A stretch of 64,000 nt of DNA from Oceanirhabdus sp942490885 (GCA_942490885.1 CALNYT010000002.1:4402001-4466000); one strand, 5' to 3'; numbered from the stretch's first letter, positions 43,897 through 53,560 are shown. Notes: generated by a model not told the origin, from the sequence alone. Translations and numbers: made by a program.

Positions 43897-44423
43897 CGTG
43901 ATTTATAATGATTGAATTTGTACTTGTCTTTCGCATAAATAAAATTACACAAATAATGCAAAGATGCAATATACTCCCTTCTATCCTGTGTACAACATGA
44001 AGATTTCAATTCATTTTCTAAATTGATCATATTCTCATTTATTATTGGTATATAATGTTTCATAGCCTTTCCTTTTTCAAATAAACTAATTATAGTTCCA
44101 ACAAAACAAGCGATTAATATTGTAGCAACTTCTAACCCTGTTACAAAACTAATAAAATCTGTTTGTGCATCTATCTTTGAGAATATAAAGCTGATTAAAA
44201 CATTTAAACCCAGTATACATAATAATACTTTTAGAAAGACACCATTTGTTTTATCATATTTAGTTATGTACTGATTAAATGGATCATTACTCTGTAAAAG
44301 TTCATATAAATAATCTTTATATTGGCTGTTCTCTATATTTCTACTTCTATTTTCCACAGCAACCATAACTTCATCTGCTATGTCACATTTGAATTTTTCA
44401 CCAAAATCTCTACTATCTCTCAT
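43893..44423 (-). CDS. Hypothetical membrane protein, 176 aa
   Basis: A 176-residue protein with two central membrane helices (about 65-82 and 90-112) between a charged N-terminal domain and a C-terminal domain with a CC pair (SSCCTQDRREY). The family is not recognised. It follows the preceding gene by 3 bases with AAGGAG before its ATG, so the two form an operon and may act together at the membrane. Confidence 0.6.
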   Translation of the reverse strand: MRDSRDFGEKFKCDIADEVMVAVENRSRNIENSQYKDYLYELLQSNDPFNQYITKYDKTNGVFLKVLLCILGLNVLISFIFSKIDAQTDFISFVTGLEVATILIACFVGTIISLFEKGKAMKHYIPIINENMINLENELKSSCCTQDRREYIASLHYLCNFIYAKDKYKFNHYKSR

Positions 44424-44426
44424 ATA

Positions 44427-45515
44427 TTACTCCTTCATAGTATCTTGACTATTCTCTTTTAAGCATATTTTTTCTGTAAATTGCTTACTTTTATTATTGT
44501 ATGTTGTATAAATCAAATACTCTAGTTGTACATTACTTGGTACCCTAAAATACATATCTCTATTTATCTTTTCTTCACTACCTAATACTACTCCCAGTCC
44601 TAGTTCATTGGGTAGTACTGTCTTGAACCATTTATATTGATTCCCATTTTTATCAATAACTTTAAAATCAAATGGGTTTAGTTTCTTTCCTTTCCCATTA
44701 TCAATCTCATAACTTTTTAGTGTAACATTTACTCTATATATCTGAAGACTATTTGCATTACCATATAGTACATGCTCAGTTTTTTCCACAATTATTCCTA
44801 AATTATTACAAATAATTTCTTCCCCAATCATTGGTGTTATATTATTTGCTTGAATATTAAATATCAATATAGTTAGGATTATTCCTATTACTCCAGCTTC
44901 AACTAATACAGGCATTCTTGCAAACTTGCTTAAAATAAATGGAAGCTTTATTTTCTTTATTTTTCTTTTACTCTTTTCTTCTATAAATTTTCTTATATTA
45001 TCAATTTCATATTCTCCTAATTCTTCTTTTGAAATATAGTAACCATTTAAATATTCATGTTCTAGCAAAAAATAATTATTTACCTCATATGTATTTATTT
45101 CCTGATATTTTATAGTTTTTTTAATTCCAGTAATATTATAAATTACAACTAACCCTTCCTCACATAAACATAATTCATAGTTACTTATTTGAGGTGAATA
45201 TATACGTTGTGGCATTGAATTCCACATAAATTTATCATGATTACCTATAAATATAGTCATAAATATTAAAGCACAAATCAACCAAAATATATAACTCTCA
45301 TACCATCCAAAATATTTGAAATAGATTGATTTCGAAAATGCAACAGTTAATATTAATCCTCCAATTAGTATTAAAATTGTTCCTAAAATTGATCTCTTAT
45401 ACCTAATAAGAGCTTTTCTATCCTTATAACCATCTAATAATTGTTCTTGTGTATATTTACAATTAAATCCATATATACATTTCATCGATTGTAGGCATTC
45501 ATCATTTATATCCAC
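44427..45515 (-). CDS. Hypothetical membrane protein with YcxB-like and DUF4352-like regions
   Basis: A 362-residue protein. Two N-terminal membrane helices (about 42-60 and 75-92) are followed by a segment resembling YcxB/PH-like domains (LCLCEEGLVVIYNITGIKKTIKYQEI). A third helix lies near 205-222. The C-terminal extracytoplasmic domain (YRVNVTLKSYEI, then PFDFKVIDKNGNQYKWF) resembles the DUF4352/telokin-like immunoprotective fold. Function unknown. It starts with a GTG at 45515 behind GGAGAGAG. It is coupled to the small membrane protein downstream. Confidence 0.6.
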   Translation of the reverse strand: MDINDECLQSMKCIYGFNCKYTQEQLLDGYKDRKALIRYKRSILGTILILIGGLILTVAFSKSIYFKYFGWYESYIFWLICALIFMTIFIGNHDKFMWNSMPQRIYSPQISNYELCLCEEGLVVIYNITGIKKTIKYQEINTYEVNNYFLLEHEYLNGYYISKEELGEYEIDNIRKFIEEKSKRKIKKIKLPFILSKFARMPVLVEAGVIGIILTILIFNIQANNITPMIGEEIICNNLGIIVEKTEHVLYGNANSLQIYRVNVTLKSYEIDNGKGKKLNPFDFKVIDKNGNQYKWFKTVLPNELGLGVVLGSEEKINRDMYFRVPSNVQLEYLIYTTYNNKSKQFTEKICLKENSQDTMKE

Positions 45516-45775
45516 GATCTCTCTCCTTTACTTTTATTCGACTGTATTATATATTATATAGATTTTTGAATTTCATTTTTAAAAACCTACTTGTCTTACT
45601 CATATTCTGTAAAATTATTTTCACCTAAATCATATTACTAACTTCCTAATTATAGTAAAATAATACTATAATAATTCAATCTGTATAATTATATTTTGAT
45701 TTATATTATTTGTCAACAAATTTAAAATTTATGTATAATTTTGTTGTATAGTAGTGATTTATGACATATTTGCGT

Positions 45776-45808
45776 ATAAAAATAACGACTCCTTCACAAG
45801 CCGTTATA
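45776..45808 (-). terminator. Terminator of the nitroreductase-exporter pair
   Basis: Minus-strand stem AACGGCT/AGTCGTT with T-rich 3' side, about 95 bases after the exporter stop. The remainder of the 45516-45902 gap shows only AT-rich sequence. Confidence 0.6.
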
Positions 45809-45902
45809 TTCTACTCTTCTACATTAATAATTATTAAATTATCATTTATTTGTACCTTTGGTGTATTTAGAAATGTTATTATTAGTATCGTACTTCTCTG
45901 AA

Positions 45903-46775
45903 TCAAAGTTTATTTATTATATTTATTATCTTATCCACATGAAAGTTAAAAACTATATTCTCATGATCATCAGTTGGAATCACATCAACAGTCTTCAGAT
46001 TTATCTCATAATCAAGTTCCTCAAGTTTTGTATAATTAACTGTGCTAAGGCATCTATTTTCTCTCATGTCATATAATAGTTTAAGGTGTACATTTGCCTC
46101 CCGAAGCAACTTTATTCTGTTATTGATTAAATCAAGTTCTTCTTCGTATTTATTATCATCCATATGTTCAAATTGATATGAACTAAATATAGTCTTGAAC
46201 TTTGATATATCATCTCTTAATGTAAACAGTCTCGGATTATCTCCATCCAATATTATATTCTTAAATATCTCATTAACTTGTTCCTTGAGTTTATCATAAT
46301 ACTCATATAATCTCTTCTGCGACTCATTAGGAGACACTACGAAGTTCACTGCTAAAACAATCATAATTCCCATAAAAGTCTCTAATAACCTTCTAACCCC
46401 GTACTCAATTGGCGCTATCTTGTCAGCATAAAGTGTTATCATCAAAAATACTATACATGCTATCGCTGAAGATTTTTTGAAATTAAAAACATTACACAGA
46501 TATATCACCAATACTATTCCTACAAATATGAGAATAGTATTAACCATAACATTAACTGATAATTTCACAGCAATTATTGCAATAATTGCTCCAATTGTAG
46601 TTCCAATCATTCTATTTAATCCTGTCTTAAATGAACTATAGACCGTATTCTGCATTGTAATTATTGCAGCTATAGGTGCAAAAAAGTAAGTTTCTGAACT
46701 GAAAATCCTCAAAATCACAACAGTTAATACAACTGCCAATGCAGTCTTAATATTTCTTAATCCTATTTTCTTCAT
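45903..46775 (-). CDS. Aromatic acid exporter-family (FUSC/ArAE-like) membrane protein
   Basis: A 290-residue protein. The N-terminal half has about five or six membrane helices in the ArAE_1 pattern (RNIKTALAVVLTVVILRIF, FFAPIAAIITMQNTVYSSFK, RMIGTTIGAIIAI), and the C-terminal half is a soluble helical domain. Relatives export aromatic carboxylic acids or related compounds; the substrate is unknown. It follows the nitroreductase gene by 23 bases on the same strand, so co-expression is likely, and both could deal with aromatic compounds. Confidence 0.82.
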   Translation of the reverse strand: MKKIGLRNIKTALAVVLTVVILRIFSSETYFFAPIAAIITMQNTVYSSFKTGLNRMIGTTIGAIIAIIAVKLSVNVMVNTILIFVGIVLVIYLCNVFNFKKSSAIACIVFLMITLYADKIAPIEYGVRRLLETFMGIMIVLAVNFVVSPNESQKRLYEYYDKLKEQVNEIFKNIILDGDNPRLFTLRDDISKFKTIFSSYQFEHMDDNKYEEELDLINNRIKLLREANVHLKLLYDMRENRCLSTVNYTKLEELDYEINLKTVDVIPTDDHENIVFNFHVDKIINIINKL

Positions 46776-46798
46776 CAGTCTATTCCTTATTCCATTCC

Positions 46799-47434
46799 TT
46801 ATTCGATGACAGTAATGACTTCTTCTAAAGGTTTTCTTTCTGGACTCTTACCTTCAATAGCGGGTACCCCTAAAGGCGTCACTGCTGCCAAGTAATATCC
46901 TTCTTTATTGAAATTAACATATTCACTTATCTCTTTAGCTGCATAATTAGGACTAGTCATCCAACATGTTCCATATCCTAATTCACCTGCTGCAAGCATA
47001 AGATTCTCAATTGCTGCGCTTACCCCCTGTAATCCTGGGTTTGCCTTACTAAGTTCATCAATTTCTTCTTGAGATGTACCTATTGCCTTTAACTCCTTTA
47101 ATCCTGTTGGAACATATTCACCAGCATATACCATAACTAGTACAGGTGCTATTCTGAAAATAGTAGCATATTTTACAAACTTTTTGAAGCCTTCAGCCCA
47201 TTCTTCATCAGGTAACTTATCTGCTATTTTCTTATTCTTCTCTTCTACTATTTTCGCTATTTGCTCAATCTTTTCCTTGTTCTTAACTATAACAAAGTGC
47301 CAGTTCTGTCTATGCTTTCCTGATGGTGCTTGGATAGCCGCCTCCAAAATTACTTTTAGATCCTCTTCCTTAACTTCTTCTTCTGTGAATTTCCTTATAC
47401 TATGTCTTTTATAAATAAATTCTAGATTCTTCAT
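46799..47434 (-). CDS. Nitroreductase-family protein
   Basis: A 211-residue FMN-dependent oxidoreductase of the nitroreductase fold: the FMN-binding N-terminus RHSIRKFTEEEV, EAAIQAPSGKHRQNWHFVIV, and the later GYGTCWMTSPN. Such enzymes reduce nitro groups, quinones or flavins with NAD(P)H. The start has GAGGATATT before the ATG. It is the first gene of a two-gene unit with the ArAE-like exporter. Confidence 0.9.
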   Translation of the reverse strand: MKNLEFIYKRHSIRKFTEEEVKEEDLKVILEAAIQAPSGKHRQNWHFVIVKNKEKIEQIAKIVEEKNKKIADKLPDEEWAEGFKKFVKYATIFRIAPVLVMVYAGEYVPTGLKELKAIGTSQEEIDELSKANPGLQGVSAAIENLMLAAGELGYGTCWMTSPNYAAKEISEYVNFNKEGYYLAAVTPLGVPAIEGKSPERKPLEEVITVIE

Positions 47435-47530
47435 CTCAATATCCTCGCTTAATTTTATTCAAAATCTCCCCATAATAATATAATCAATCCTTAAAATAAT
47501 CAAGGGTATTCTAAAAAAAACAAATTAAAA

Positions 47531-47608
47531 TTTGAGAATGGATAATTGAGAATGCACGAATTAGTTATTGTTTATATTAGTAATGTTACAAATGAATATT
47601 CTCAAATA
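47531..47608. repeat. Short inverted-repeat element with GAGAATGGA motif
   Basis: Bounded by TTTGAGAAT and ATTCTCAAA, with an internal tandem (GAGAATGGATAATTGAGAATG). Its motif resembles the ends of the larger elements at 49404-49640 and 58129-58203, so it may be a degenerate relative. Confidence 0.4.
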
Positions 47609-47612
47609 CAAC

Positions 47613-47655
47613 AAAGTCTTAATATCCCATTAAATAATTTGAATATTAAGACTTT
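47613..47655 (-). terminator. Hairpin downstream of the zinc-ribbon gene
   Basis: A perfect 13-bp inverted repeat AAAGTCTTAATAT/ATATTAAGACTTT with a 17-base loop, about 25 bases beyond the stop of the gene ending at 47682. The T-run is weak. Confidence 0.5.
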
Positions 47656-47681
47656 ACACACTCTAATGCCTTATATTTGAT

Positions 47682-47927
47682 TTATAATAACTTTTTAAGT
47701 TCATCAGGTTTGAATTCCTTTATGACTTTCTCTTTTGATTCAGTTATAACAATAAGTTTAACAACATCATCTTTGATTTGAAATACTTTACCCTTCTGCT
47801 TTGTTCCAATAACATTAACAGGAGTTCCTATCTTTAACTCCTTAAGGTTATCCTTTTCGCATTTCTCACATTTTTCTTGATTGCTACTTATTCTCAAACA
47901 ATCTGAACAATAATAATATTTCGCCAT
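47682..47927 (-). CDS. Small zinc-ribbon protein, 81 aa
   Basis: An 81-residue protein with two Cys pairs at the N-terminus (CSDC ... CEKC, a zinc ribbon) followed by a small beta domain (GTPVNVIGTKQKGKVFQIKDD) reminiscent of KOW/SH3-like RNA-binding folds. The arrangement suggests an RNA- or ribosome-associated factor, but I know no named family. The ATG at 47927 is chosen over an in-frame GTG three codons earlier, with GGGTG upstream. Confidence 0.65.
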   Translation of the reverse strand: MAKYYYCSDCLRISSNQEKCEKCEKDNLKELKIGTPVNVIGTKQKGKVFQIKDDVVKLIVITESKEKVIKEFKPDELKKLL

Positions 47928-48172
47928 TTTTGTCACCCTACCTTCTTAAATTGGTTTTATATATAATTTCTATAAATTCCTTAAAATACCTTTTAAATTT
48001 TCAGATTTTTTTGAATATTTTTATTTTTAAGATTTTAGAGGATTTAATTCCTTAAATACATCTTATTCACTGTAAAAAAATTCTATGCCTTTAATTATTT
48101 TTACATAACATATTTTTTGTGATTAAGGAAATTATAAATATATATCATATATTTATTTTATGGAGTGATTTT

Positions 48173-48382
48173 ATGTACAATGAACCATATTTACCAGAAG
48201 AAAAAGAATTAGATATTTTCTATGAGTTAGACAGAGAAATAAGCGATGCTGTAATAAACAAAGACCCCAATGAAATGTCTGAAGGATATACTACACCTTC
48301 TAAGCATCATAAACCAACAGATATGGTAGACATGAGGGATGACAGTATCGACTTATACAAGGATATGCCTCCAATATATTAA
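48173..48382 (+). CDS. Hypothetical acidic protein, 69 aa
   Basis: A 69-residue soluble protein, strongly acidic, rich in D, E, P and Y (EPYLPEEKELDIFYELD, ending YKDMPPIY). It has no recognised domain. It has GGAGTGA 6 bases before the ATG at 48173, which is preferred over an upstream in-frame start lacking a ribosome binding site. It is the only plus-strand gene in this stretch. It may be a small spore or regulatory protein, but this is not shown by the sequence. Confidence 0.55.
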   Translation: MYNEPYLPEEKELDIFYELDREISDAVINKDPNEMSEGYTTPSKHHKPTDMVDMRDDSIDLYKDMPPIY

Positions 48383-48476
48383 ATTTATTAATTATATATG
48401 CCCTGGTTGAATCACTTATGTGTTTCAGCCGTACCCTTTATAATTTTTACCCTCTAAATCTTATTTTAAATTTAAA

Positions 48477-48507
48477 CAAAAGGACCCAACGCAATGTTGG
48501 GTTCTTT
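48477..48507 (-). terminator. Terminator of the DMT transporter gene
   Basis: Minus-strand stem AGAACCCAAC/GTTGGGTCCT with a 5-base loop and T-run, starting right at the transporter stop codon. Confidence 0.75.
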
Positions 48508-49369
48508 AGTTAGTGCTATATTTTCTATTATACAAATACAGGAAGAATGCAGTACCTATAATTAAAGCTGCTCCTACTATACTCTTACCATCCATAACCT
48601 CTCCAAACATTACAAGTCCAACAATTGCTGAGAAAACTACACTGAAATAATTAAATATGGATACCTCTGATGCAGGTGCTAATTTATAAGCATATGTTAA
48701 AGTAAATTGTCCCATCGCAGCGAACACTCCTATCATTATAAGAAATGCACATTGTTCTGGACTAGGCATAATAAAATTCATTGCTGTTAATGGAATCATT
48801 CCCAATACAGATATGAATGAGAAATAGAATACTATTGTAGCTGGTTGTTCTCTATCCTTTAAATATCTTACAAGAGTGTATGCTCCTCCTGCACAAATTG
48901 CAGAGGCTACCCCTGCCATTGATGGGATTATATCAAAACTCATTTTAGGCTGTATAATAAACAAAGCTCCTATAAACACCACAAATAAAGCGGGTATCTG
49001 AACCTTGGATAACTTCTCTTTAAGGAAAATCGCTGCAAATATAGTAACAAAGAATGGAGATAACTTATTTAATATCGCTGAATTTCCTAAATTTATATTG
49101 TTTATAGCATAAAAAAATAGTAACACTCCACTTAATCCTAACATCGATCTTCCTATTAGATATTTCTGATTCTCTTTTTTCCCAAACATGGGAGAACCAC
49201 TCTTCTTCAATGTTATGAATGCAATTACAAGACTCACCATATTCCTAAATAAAACCTGTTCTGCTAAAGGAATATCTCCCGACAGCTTTACCATAGCACC
49301 CATAAATGTAAATGCTAATGCACTTAAAATCATTAACGCAACAGCTCTTGGCTTATTGTCCATTTTCAT
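48506..49369 (-). CDS. EamA/RhaT-like DMT-family transporter
   Basis: A 287-residue membrane protein with ten predicted helices in two EamA repeats (LSALAFTFMGAMVKLSGDIP in the first, AICAGGAYTLVRYLKDRE in the second, near-terminal YFSVVFSAIVGLVMFGEVM). It is distinct from the DMT protein at 17566-18462. The substrate cannot be told. Two in-frame ATG codons two apart share an AAAGGCGGG; the first is given. Single gene with its own terminator. Confidence 0.85.
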   Translation of the reverse strand: MKMDNKPRAVALMILSALAFTFMGAMVKLSGDIPLAEQVLFRNMVSLVIAFITLKKSGSPMFGKKENQKYLIGRSMLGLSGVLLFFYAINNINLGNSAILNKLSPFFVTIFAAIFLKEKLSKVQIPALFVVFIGALFIIQPKMSFDIIPSMAGVASAICAGGAYTLVRYLKDREQPATIVFYFSFISVLGMIPLTAMNFIMPSPEQCAFLIMIGVFAAMGQFTLTYAYKLAPASEVSIFNYFSVVFSAIVGLVMFGEVMDGKSIVGAALIIGTAFFLYLYNRKYSTN

Positions 49370-49403
49370 CCCGCCTTTCTTAAAAGATTAGTTAAGAGTG
49401 GTG

Positions 49404-49640
49404 AGTTGAGAGTTGAGAACGATTGACATTTCACTTTAGTGAAATTTTAATTATATTCTTCCTTAGACAATGGGGATTCACTCGTTTCATTAGGAATGAA
49501 ACATTGTAATTGAAATACAATATTTTATTTCAGATAAAATAAGTAAAACCATCTTGTCCCAAAGAACAATAAAATGTAGTTTCTGCCCTAAAGGCAGAAA
49601 CCTTAATCATTCTCCATTCTCCACTTCCAACTCTCAACTT
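49404..49640. repeat. MITE-like element, family 2, long copy
   Basis: About 237 bp between AGTTGAGAGTT and its complement AACTCTCAACTT, with an internal perfect hairpin GTTTCTGCC/GGCAGAAAC near 49579-49601. Its left internal end (GTTGAGAACGATTGACATTTC) recurs inverted, with about 19 of 21 bases identical, at the right end of the element at 58129-58203. Confidence 0.6.
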
Positions 49641-49643
49641 CTT

Positions 49644-49997
49644 TTAAATCGCTTCTTCGCTCTCATCAATAAAATAAAATTCCTTATTATTTAAATTTTT
49701 CAGATTATCCTTTAATCTTTGGTAATCAGATATCTCCTCTATGCCGTCTTTTAGTCTTCTATTAGGTAACATTTCAGCAAAAGTTCTAAATAATTCTTCA
49801 CTAAAGTACTCAATATTATGTCTAGGTAGCTTAGGTAATAATTCAAAATCTTCATCATCAATTATTTTTTCAACTATATCATAGAAATATTTAAAATAAA
49901 ACCTATTCTTGATTTTTTTTAATCTTCCTATCCTAAAAGTTTTACCTTCGGAATTTTTCCAAATAAGATATAATCGTTCAATTTCAATTTTCTTCAT
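49644..49997 (-). CDS. Hypothetical protein resembling a HipA N-terminal subdomain
   Basis: A 117-residue soluble protein. Its pattern LYLIWKNSEGKTFRIGRL, FYFKYFYDIV, then YFSEELFRTFAEMLPNRR resembles the N-terminal subdomain found in HipA-like proteins (the Y-x-S-x-LF-x-F-x-x-LP signature), but it is encoded alone without a kinase domain nearby. It could be a free regulator or adaptor. AAAGGTGG precedes its ATG. The similarity is by pattern only. Confidence 0.55.
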   Translation of the reverse strand: MKKIEIERLYLIWKNSEGKTFRIGRLKKIKNRFYFKYFYDIVEKIIDDEDFELLPKLPRHNIEYFSEELFRTFAEMLPNRRLKDGIEEISDYQRLKDNLKNLNNKEFYFIDESEEAI

Positions 49998-50145
49998 AAT
50001 ACCACCTTTATTTTTTAGCCTTGTATTTTCTTTTATTATTTAATTTTACCAATGGTATATGAAAATATTCTATTTATTTAATTTCGTTAACCAAAAGATT
50101 TTAACACGAGCCACCTGGTGTTACAACTTAAATAAGTTAAACTCC

Positions 50146-50173
50146 CAAAAAAACAGAGCGAATTATCGCTCTG
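50146..50173 (-). terminator. Terminator of ileS
   Basis: Perfect 7-bp stem CAGAGCG/CGCTCTG with a 6-base loop and seven T on the minus strand, about 55 bases beyond the ileS stop codon. Confidence 0.8.
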
Positions 50174-50228
50174 AGTTTGTTGAAAAAGTCATAAAATATT
50201 GTTTTTACTCTGTTAAGTTAAATGGTGA

Positions 50229-53200
50229 TTACTTAACAACTTCTACATCCATTTGTAATACTTCACCATTAATCTTTTGCTCTTTGTAATCTCTATCTGC
50301 ACCATAAACTATTTCAAGAGAAAGTGTTTCCTTTTTAATTGTATCTTCAAATTTCTTAATTATACAATCCAACTCTTCATTCCCAGCAACAAATAATTTT
50401 ATCTTATCTGCAACTTCGAATCCACTATCTTTTCTCATGTTCTGAACCTTACTTAAGATCTCTCTTAGGAATCCTTCTTCTTTAAGCTCTTCAGTGATAT
50501 TAGTATCAAGAACAACCCCGATTGAACCTTCTCCAGCGAATGCGTATCCTTCAAGACCATTCATTGTTACAAGAATGTTTTCGCTATTAAGCTCTATCTC
50601 TGTTCCATCTGCATGTATAGTTACTGTTCCACCATTACCTATTGTTTGAGCTAATTCCATCTGATCCTGTGCTGCAATTTCTTTTCTAATTGCAGGAATG
50701 ATCTTACCATAGCTTTTCCCTAATACAGGTAAGTTAGGCTTAATTTCAAAGTTAACATATTTAGATATGTCAGCTCCGAATTCGATATTCTTGATATTAA
50801 GTTCATCCTTTATGATATCTCCATAGTATTCAGGTATTGACATAGTAGCTAGAAGCATTGTTTCAAGTGGCTGTCTATTCTTTATATTAGCTCCACTTCT
50901 TGCTTTTCTTCCTAATTTAACAACCTTGTAAGCAAGTTTCATCTCTTCTTCAAGTTCTAGATTTACTTCCTCTTCGTTATACTCTGGCCAGCTACATAAG
51001 TGAACACTCTCTGGAGCATCCTTATCTAATCCAACTACTAAATTCTGATAGATTTCATCAGTCATAAATGGTATGAATGGTGCAGCAACTTTTGATAAAT
51101 CAACTAATACTTTATGAAGAGTTACATATGCTCCTATTTTATCATTATCTAATGAATCACTCCAGTATCTAGCTCTATTTCTTCTTACATACCAGTTAGA
51201 TAACTCATCAACAAACTCTTCTACTGCAAGTGCAGCTTGAGTGATTCTATAGTTATCAAGGTATTCTCCAACTTCTTTAGATAATGTGTTTAATGTTGAA
51301 ATTATCCATTTATCCATAACATTCTCAGATACGAATCCTTTATAATCAAATGGGTTGAATTTATCTATATCTGCGTATAATACGTAGAATGAATATACGT
51401 TCCATAATGTACTTAAGAACTTTCTTTGAGCTTCTGCAACTTCACTTGGAGCAAATCTAGTTGGAAGCCATGGTGCACTTGCAGTGTAGAAATGCCATCT
51501 TGTAGCATCTGCACCTTGCTCTTCAAGTACATCAAATGGATCAACTACATTACCTTTGTGCTTAGACATTTTGATACCTTTTTTATCAAGTACGTGTCCA
51601 AGTACCACACAGTTCTCAAATGGAGCTTTTCCATAAAGAGCTGTAGATATAGCTATTAATGTATAGAACCATCCTCTTGTTTGGTCAGTTGCCTCTGAAA
51701 TAAATTGAGCTGGGAAATTGCTCTCAAATAACTCTTTGTTCTCAAATGGATAGTGATGTTGAGCAAATGGCATTGAACCAGAATCGAACCAACAGTCTAT
51801 AACCTCTAAAGTTCTCTCCATTGTTCCTCCACACTTCTCACAATTAAGTTTAACACCATCAACATATGGCTTGTGAAGCTCTAAATCTGCAGGAACATCT
51901 ATTCCTTTTGTATTTAATTCTTCTCTGCTTCCGATACACTCTTTATGTCCACAAGAACATTCCCATATTGGAAGTGGAGTTCCCCAGTATCTATTTCTAC
52001 TGATACCCCAATCGATATTGTTCTCTAGGAAGTTCCCCATTCTTCCTGTTCTAACGTTGTCTGGGTGCCAGTTAATATTGTTATTGTTCTCTACCAACTG
52101 ATCTTTTATAGACGTTGTTCTTATGAACCAACTATCTGTTGGATAATATAAAAGTGGCGTATCACATCTCCAACAGTGTGGATATGAGTGAGTGAACTTC
52201 TCTGATTTATAAAGCATGTTGTTCTCATCCATGAAAGCTAAGATCTTAGGATCGGCTTTCTTAACAAACATTCCAGCCCATGGCTCAACACATTCTTCAA
52301 ATTCACCTTTACCATCAACAAGGTTGATAAGTGGTAAGTTGTATTTTTGTCCAAGTAAATTATCGTCATTACCATATGCAGGTGCTATGTGAACGATACC
52401 AGTACCATCAGTTAATGTTACGAAATCACCGTGAACGATGTAGAATCCTTTCTTATCAGTTGGAACCTCGAACTTAAATAACTGCTCGTATTCCATTCCA
52501 AGAATCTCTTCTCCTTTGAATTCTTTTACGATTTCATATTCATCTTCTAATATATTTAATAATCCTTTTGCTAAGATTAAGTTTTCCCCTTTATTTACAA
52601 CTTCAACATAATCATATGCCTTGTTAATAGCCAGTGCTGTATTTGAAGGTAATGTCCAAGGAGTTGTTGTCCAAGCTAGGAAGTATTTATTCTCTTCCCC
52701 TACTATCTTGAACTTAACAAAAGCAGTAGCTTCTTTAACATCTTTGTATCCTTGTGCAACTTCGTGTGAAGAAAGAGATGTTCCACATCTAGGACAGTAA
52801 GGCATTATCTTATGTCCTTTATAAAGAAGGTCTTTATCCCACATAGTTTTTAACGCCCACCATACAGACTCAATATAAGTGTCATGATAAGTTACATATG
52901 GATTATCCATATCTACCCAGTAGCCTAATTTCTCTGACATGTCTTTCCACAGTTCAGTATACTTAAATACGCTTTCCTTACATTCTTTTATGAATTTCTC
53001 AACACCATAATCTTCAATCTGGTCTTTTCCTGAGATTCCTAATTTTTTCTCAATCTCAAGTTCAACTGGTAATCCGTGAGTATCCCATCCTGCTTTTCTT
53101 ACAACCTTATATCCCTTCATTACTTTATATCTTGGTATAAGGTCCTTCATTACTCTTGTCAAAACGTGACCTACGTGTGGCTTACCATTAGCTGTTGGAG

Positions 53201-53339
53201 GTCCATCATAGAAAGTAAAATACTTACCATCTTTGTTCGCATCAAAATTCTTTTGTATAACATTTTTATCATTCCAAAGTTTTGCTATATCTTTTTCCAT
53301 TTGAACAAAACTTCTTGAAGAATCAATTTTATTGTACAT
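50229..53339 (-). CDS. ileS: Isoleucyl-tRNA synthetase, long (IleS2-like) type
   Basis: A 1036-residue class I synthetase. It has HVGH (residues 55-58) in PTANGKPHVGHVL for the HIGH motif, a variant KMSKH in KMSKHKGNVVDPF, the CP1 editing domain (AWTTTPWTLPSNTALA), WYVRRNRARYW in the anticodon domain, and a long C-terminal region. Length and motif variants fit the eukaryote-like IleS2 clade, some members of which resist mupirocin; resistance here is not tested. The gene is controlled by a T-box leader that ends about 530 bases upstream, with repeat elements in between. Confidence 0.95.
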   Translation of the reverse strand: MYNKIDSSRSFVQMEKDIAKLWNDKNVIQKNFDANKDGKYFTFYDGPPTANGKPHVGHVLTRVMKDLIPRYKVMKGYKVVRKAGWDTHGLPVELEIEKKLGISGKDQIEDYGVEKFIKECKESVFKYTELWKDMSEKLGYWVDMDNPYVTYHDTYIESVWWALKTMWDKDLLYKGHKIMPYCPRCGTSLSSHEVAQGYKDVKEATAFVKFKIVGEENKYFLAWTTTPWTLPSNTALAINKAYDYVEVVNKGENLILAKGLLNILEDEYEIVKEFKGEEILGMEYEQLFKFEVPTDKKGFYIVHGDFVTLTDGTGIVHIAPAYGNDDNLLGQKYNLPLINLVDGKGEFEECVEPWAGMFVKKADPKILAFMDENNMLYKSEKFTHSYPHCWRCDTPLLYYPTDSWFIRTTSIKDQLVENNNNINWHPDNVRTGRMGNFLENNIDWGISRNRYWGTPLPIWECSCGHKECIGSREELNTKGIDVPADLELHKPYVDGVKLNCEKCGGTMERTLEVIDCWFDSGSMPFAQHHYPFENKELFESNFPAQFISEATDQTRGWFYTLIAISTALYGKAPFENCVVLGHVLDKKGIKMSKHKGNVVDPFDVLEEQGADATRWHFYTASAPWLPTRFAPSEVAEAQRKFLSTLWNVYSFYVLYADIDKFNPFDYKGFVSENVMDKWIISTLNTLSKEVGEYLDNYRITQAALAVEEFVDELSNWYVRRNRARYWSDSLDNDKIGAYVTLHKVLVDLSKVAAPFIPFMTDEIYQNLVVGLDKDAPESVHLCSWPEYNEEEVNLELEEEMKLAYKVVKLGRKARSGANIKNRQPLETMLLATMSIPEYYGDIIKDELNIKNIEFGADISKYVNFEIKPNLPVLGKSYGKIIPAIRKEIAAQDQMELAQTIGNGGTVTIHADGTEIELNSENILVTMNGLEGYAFAGEGSIGVVLDTNITEELKEEGFLREILSKVQNMRKDSGFEVADKIKLFVAGNEELDCIIKKFEDTIKKETLSLEIVYGADRDYKEQKINGEVLQMDVEVVK

Positions 53340-53388
53340 TGAATATAACCCCTTTCCTTTGAATTGTATATTAAATGAAATATTGTAC

Positions 53389-53493
53389 TATAGAGAATCC
53401 ATAGTTAAACTTTATTTATACATATCCCAAAATCGCAGCGCTTCAATGAGTTTTGGGTGTGTATAAATTTAGTTTTAACTTGGAATCTCTATA
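53389..53493. repeat. MITE-like inverted-repeat element near ileS
   Basis: A 105-bp element with ends TATAGAGAATCC and GGAATCTCTATA (one mismatch). It has long imperfect arms (TAGTTAAACTTTATTTATAC against its relative) and a centre CCCAAAATC...GAGTTTTGGG. It aligns along its whole length with the element in the thrS leader (39030-39152). Confidence 0.65.
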
Positions 53494-53515
53494 AAGATTT
53501 ATTAATTAAAAACCT

Positions 53516-53560
53516 ATTTTTCTTTGAATTCAAAATTAATGTTTGAATTCAAAGAAAAAA
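53516..53560. terminator. Long perfect hairpin
   Basis: TTTTTCTTTGAATTCAAA pairs perfectly (18 bp) with its complement around a 7-base loop, flanked by T and A runs, so it could stop transcription either way. Located between the ileS T-box and ileS, it might lower read-through into ileS. Confidence 0.45.
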
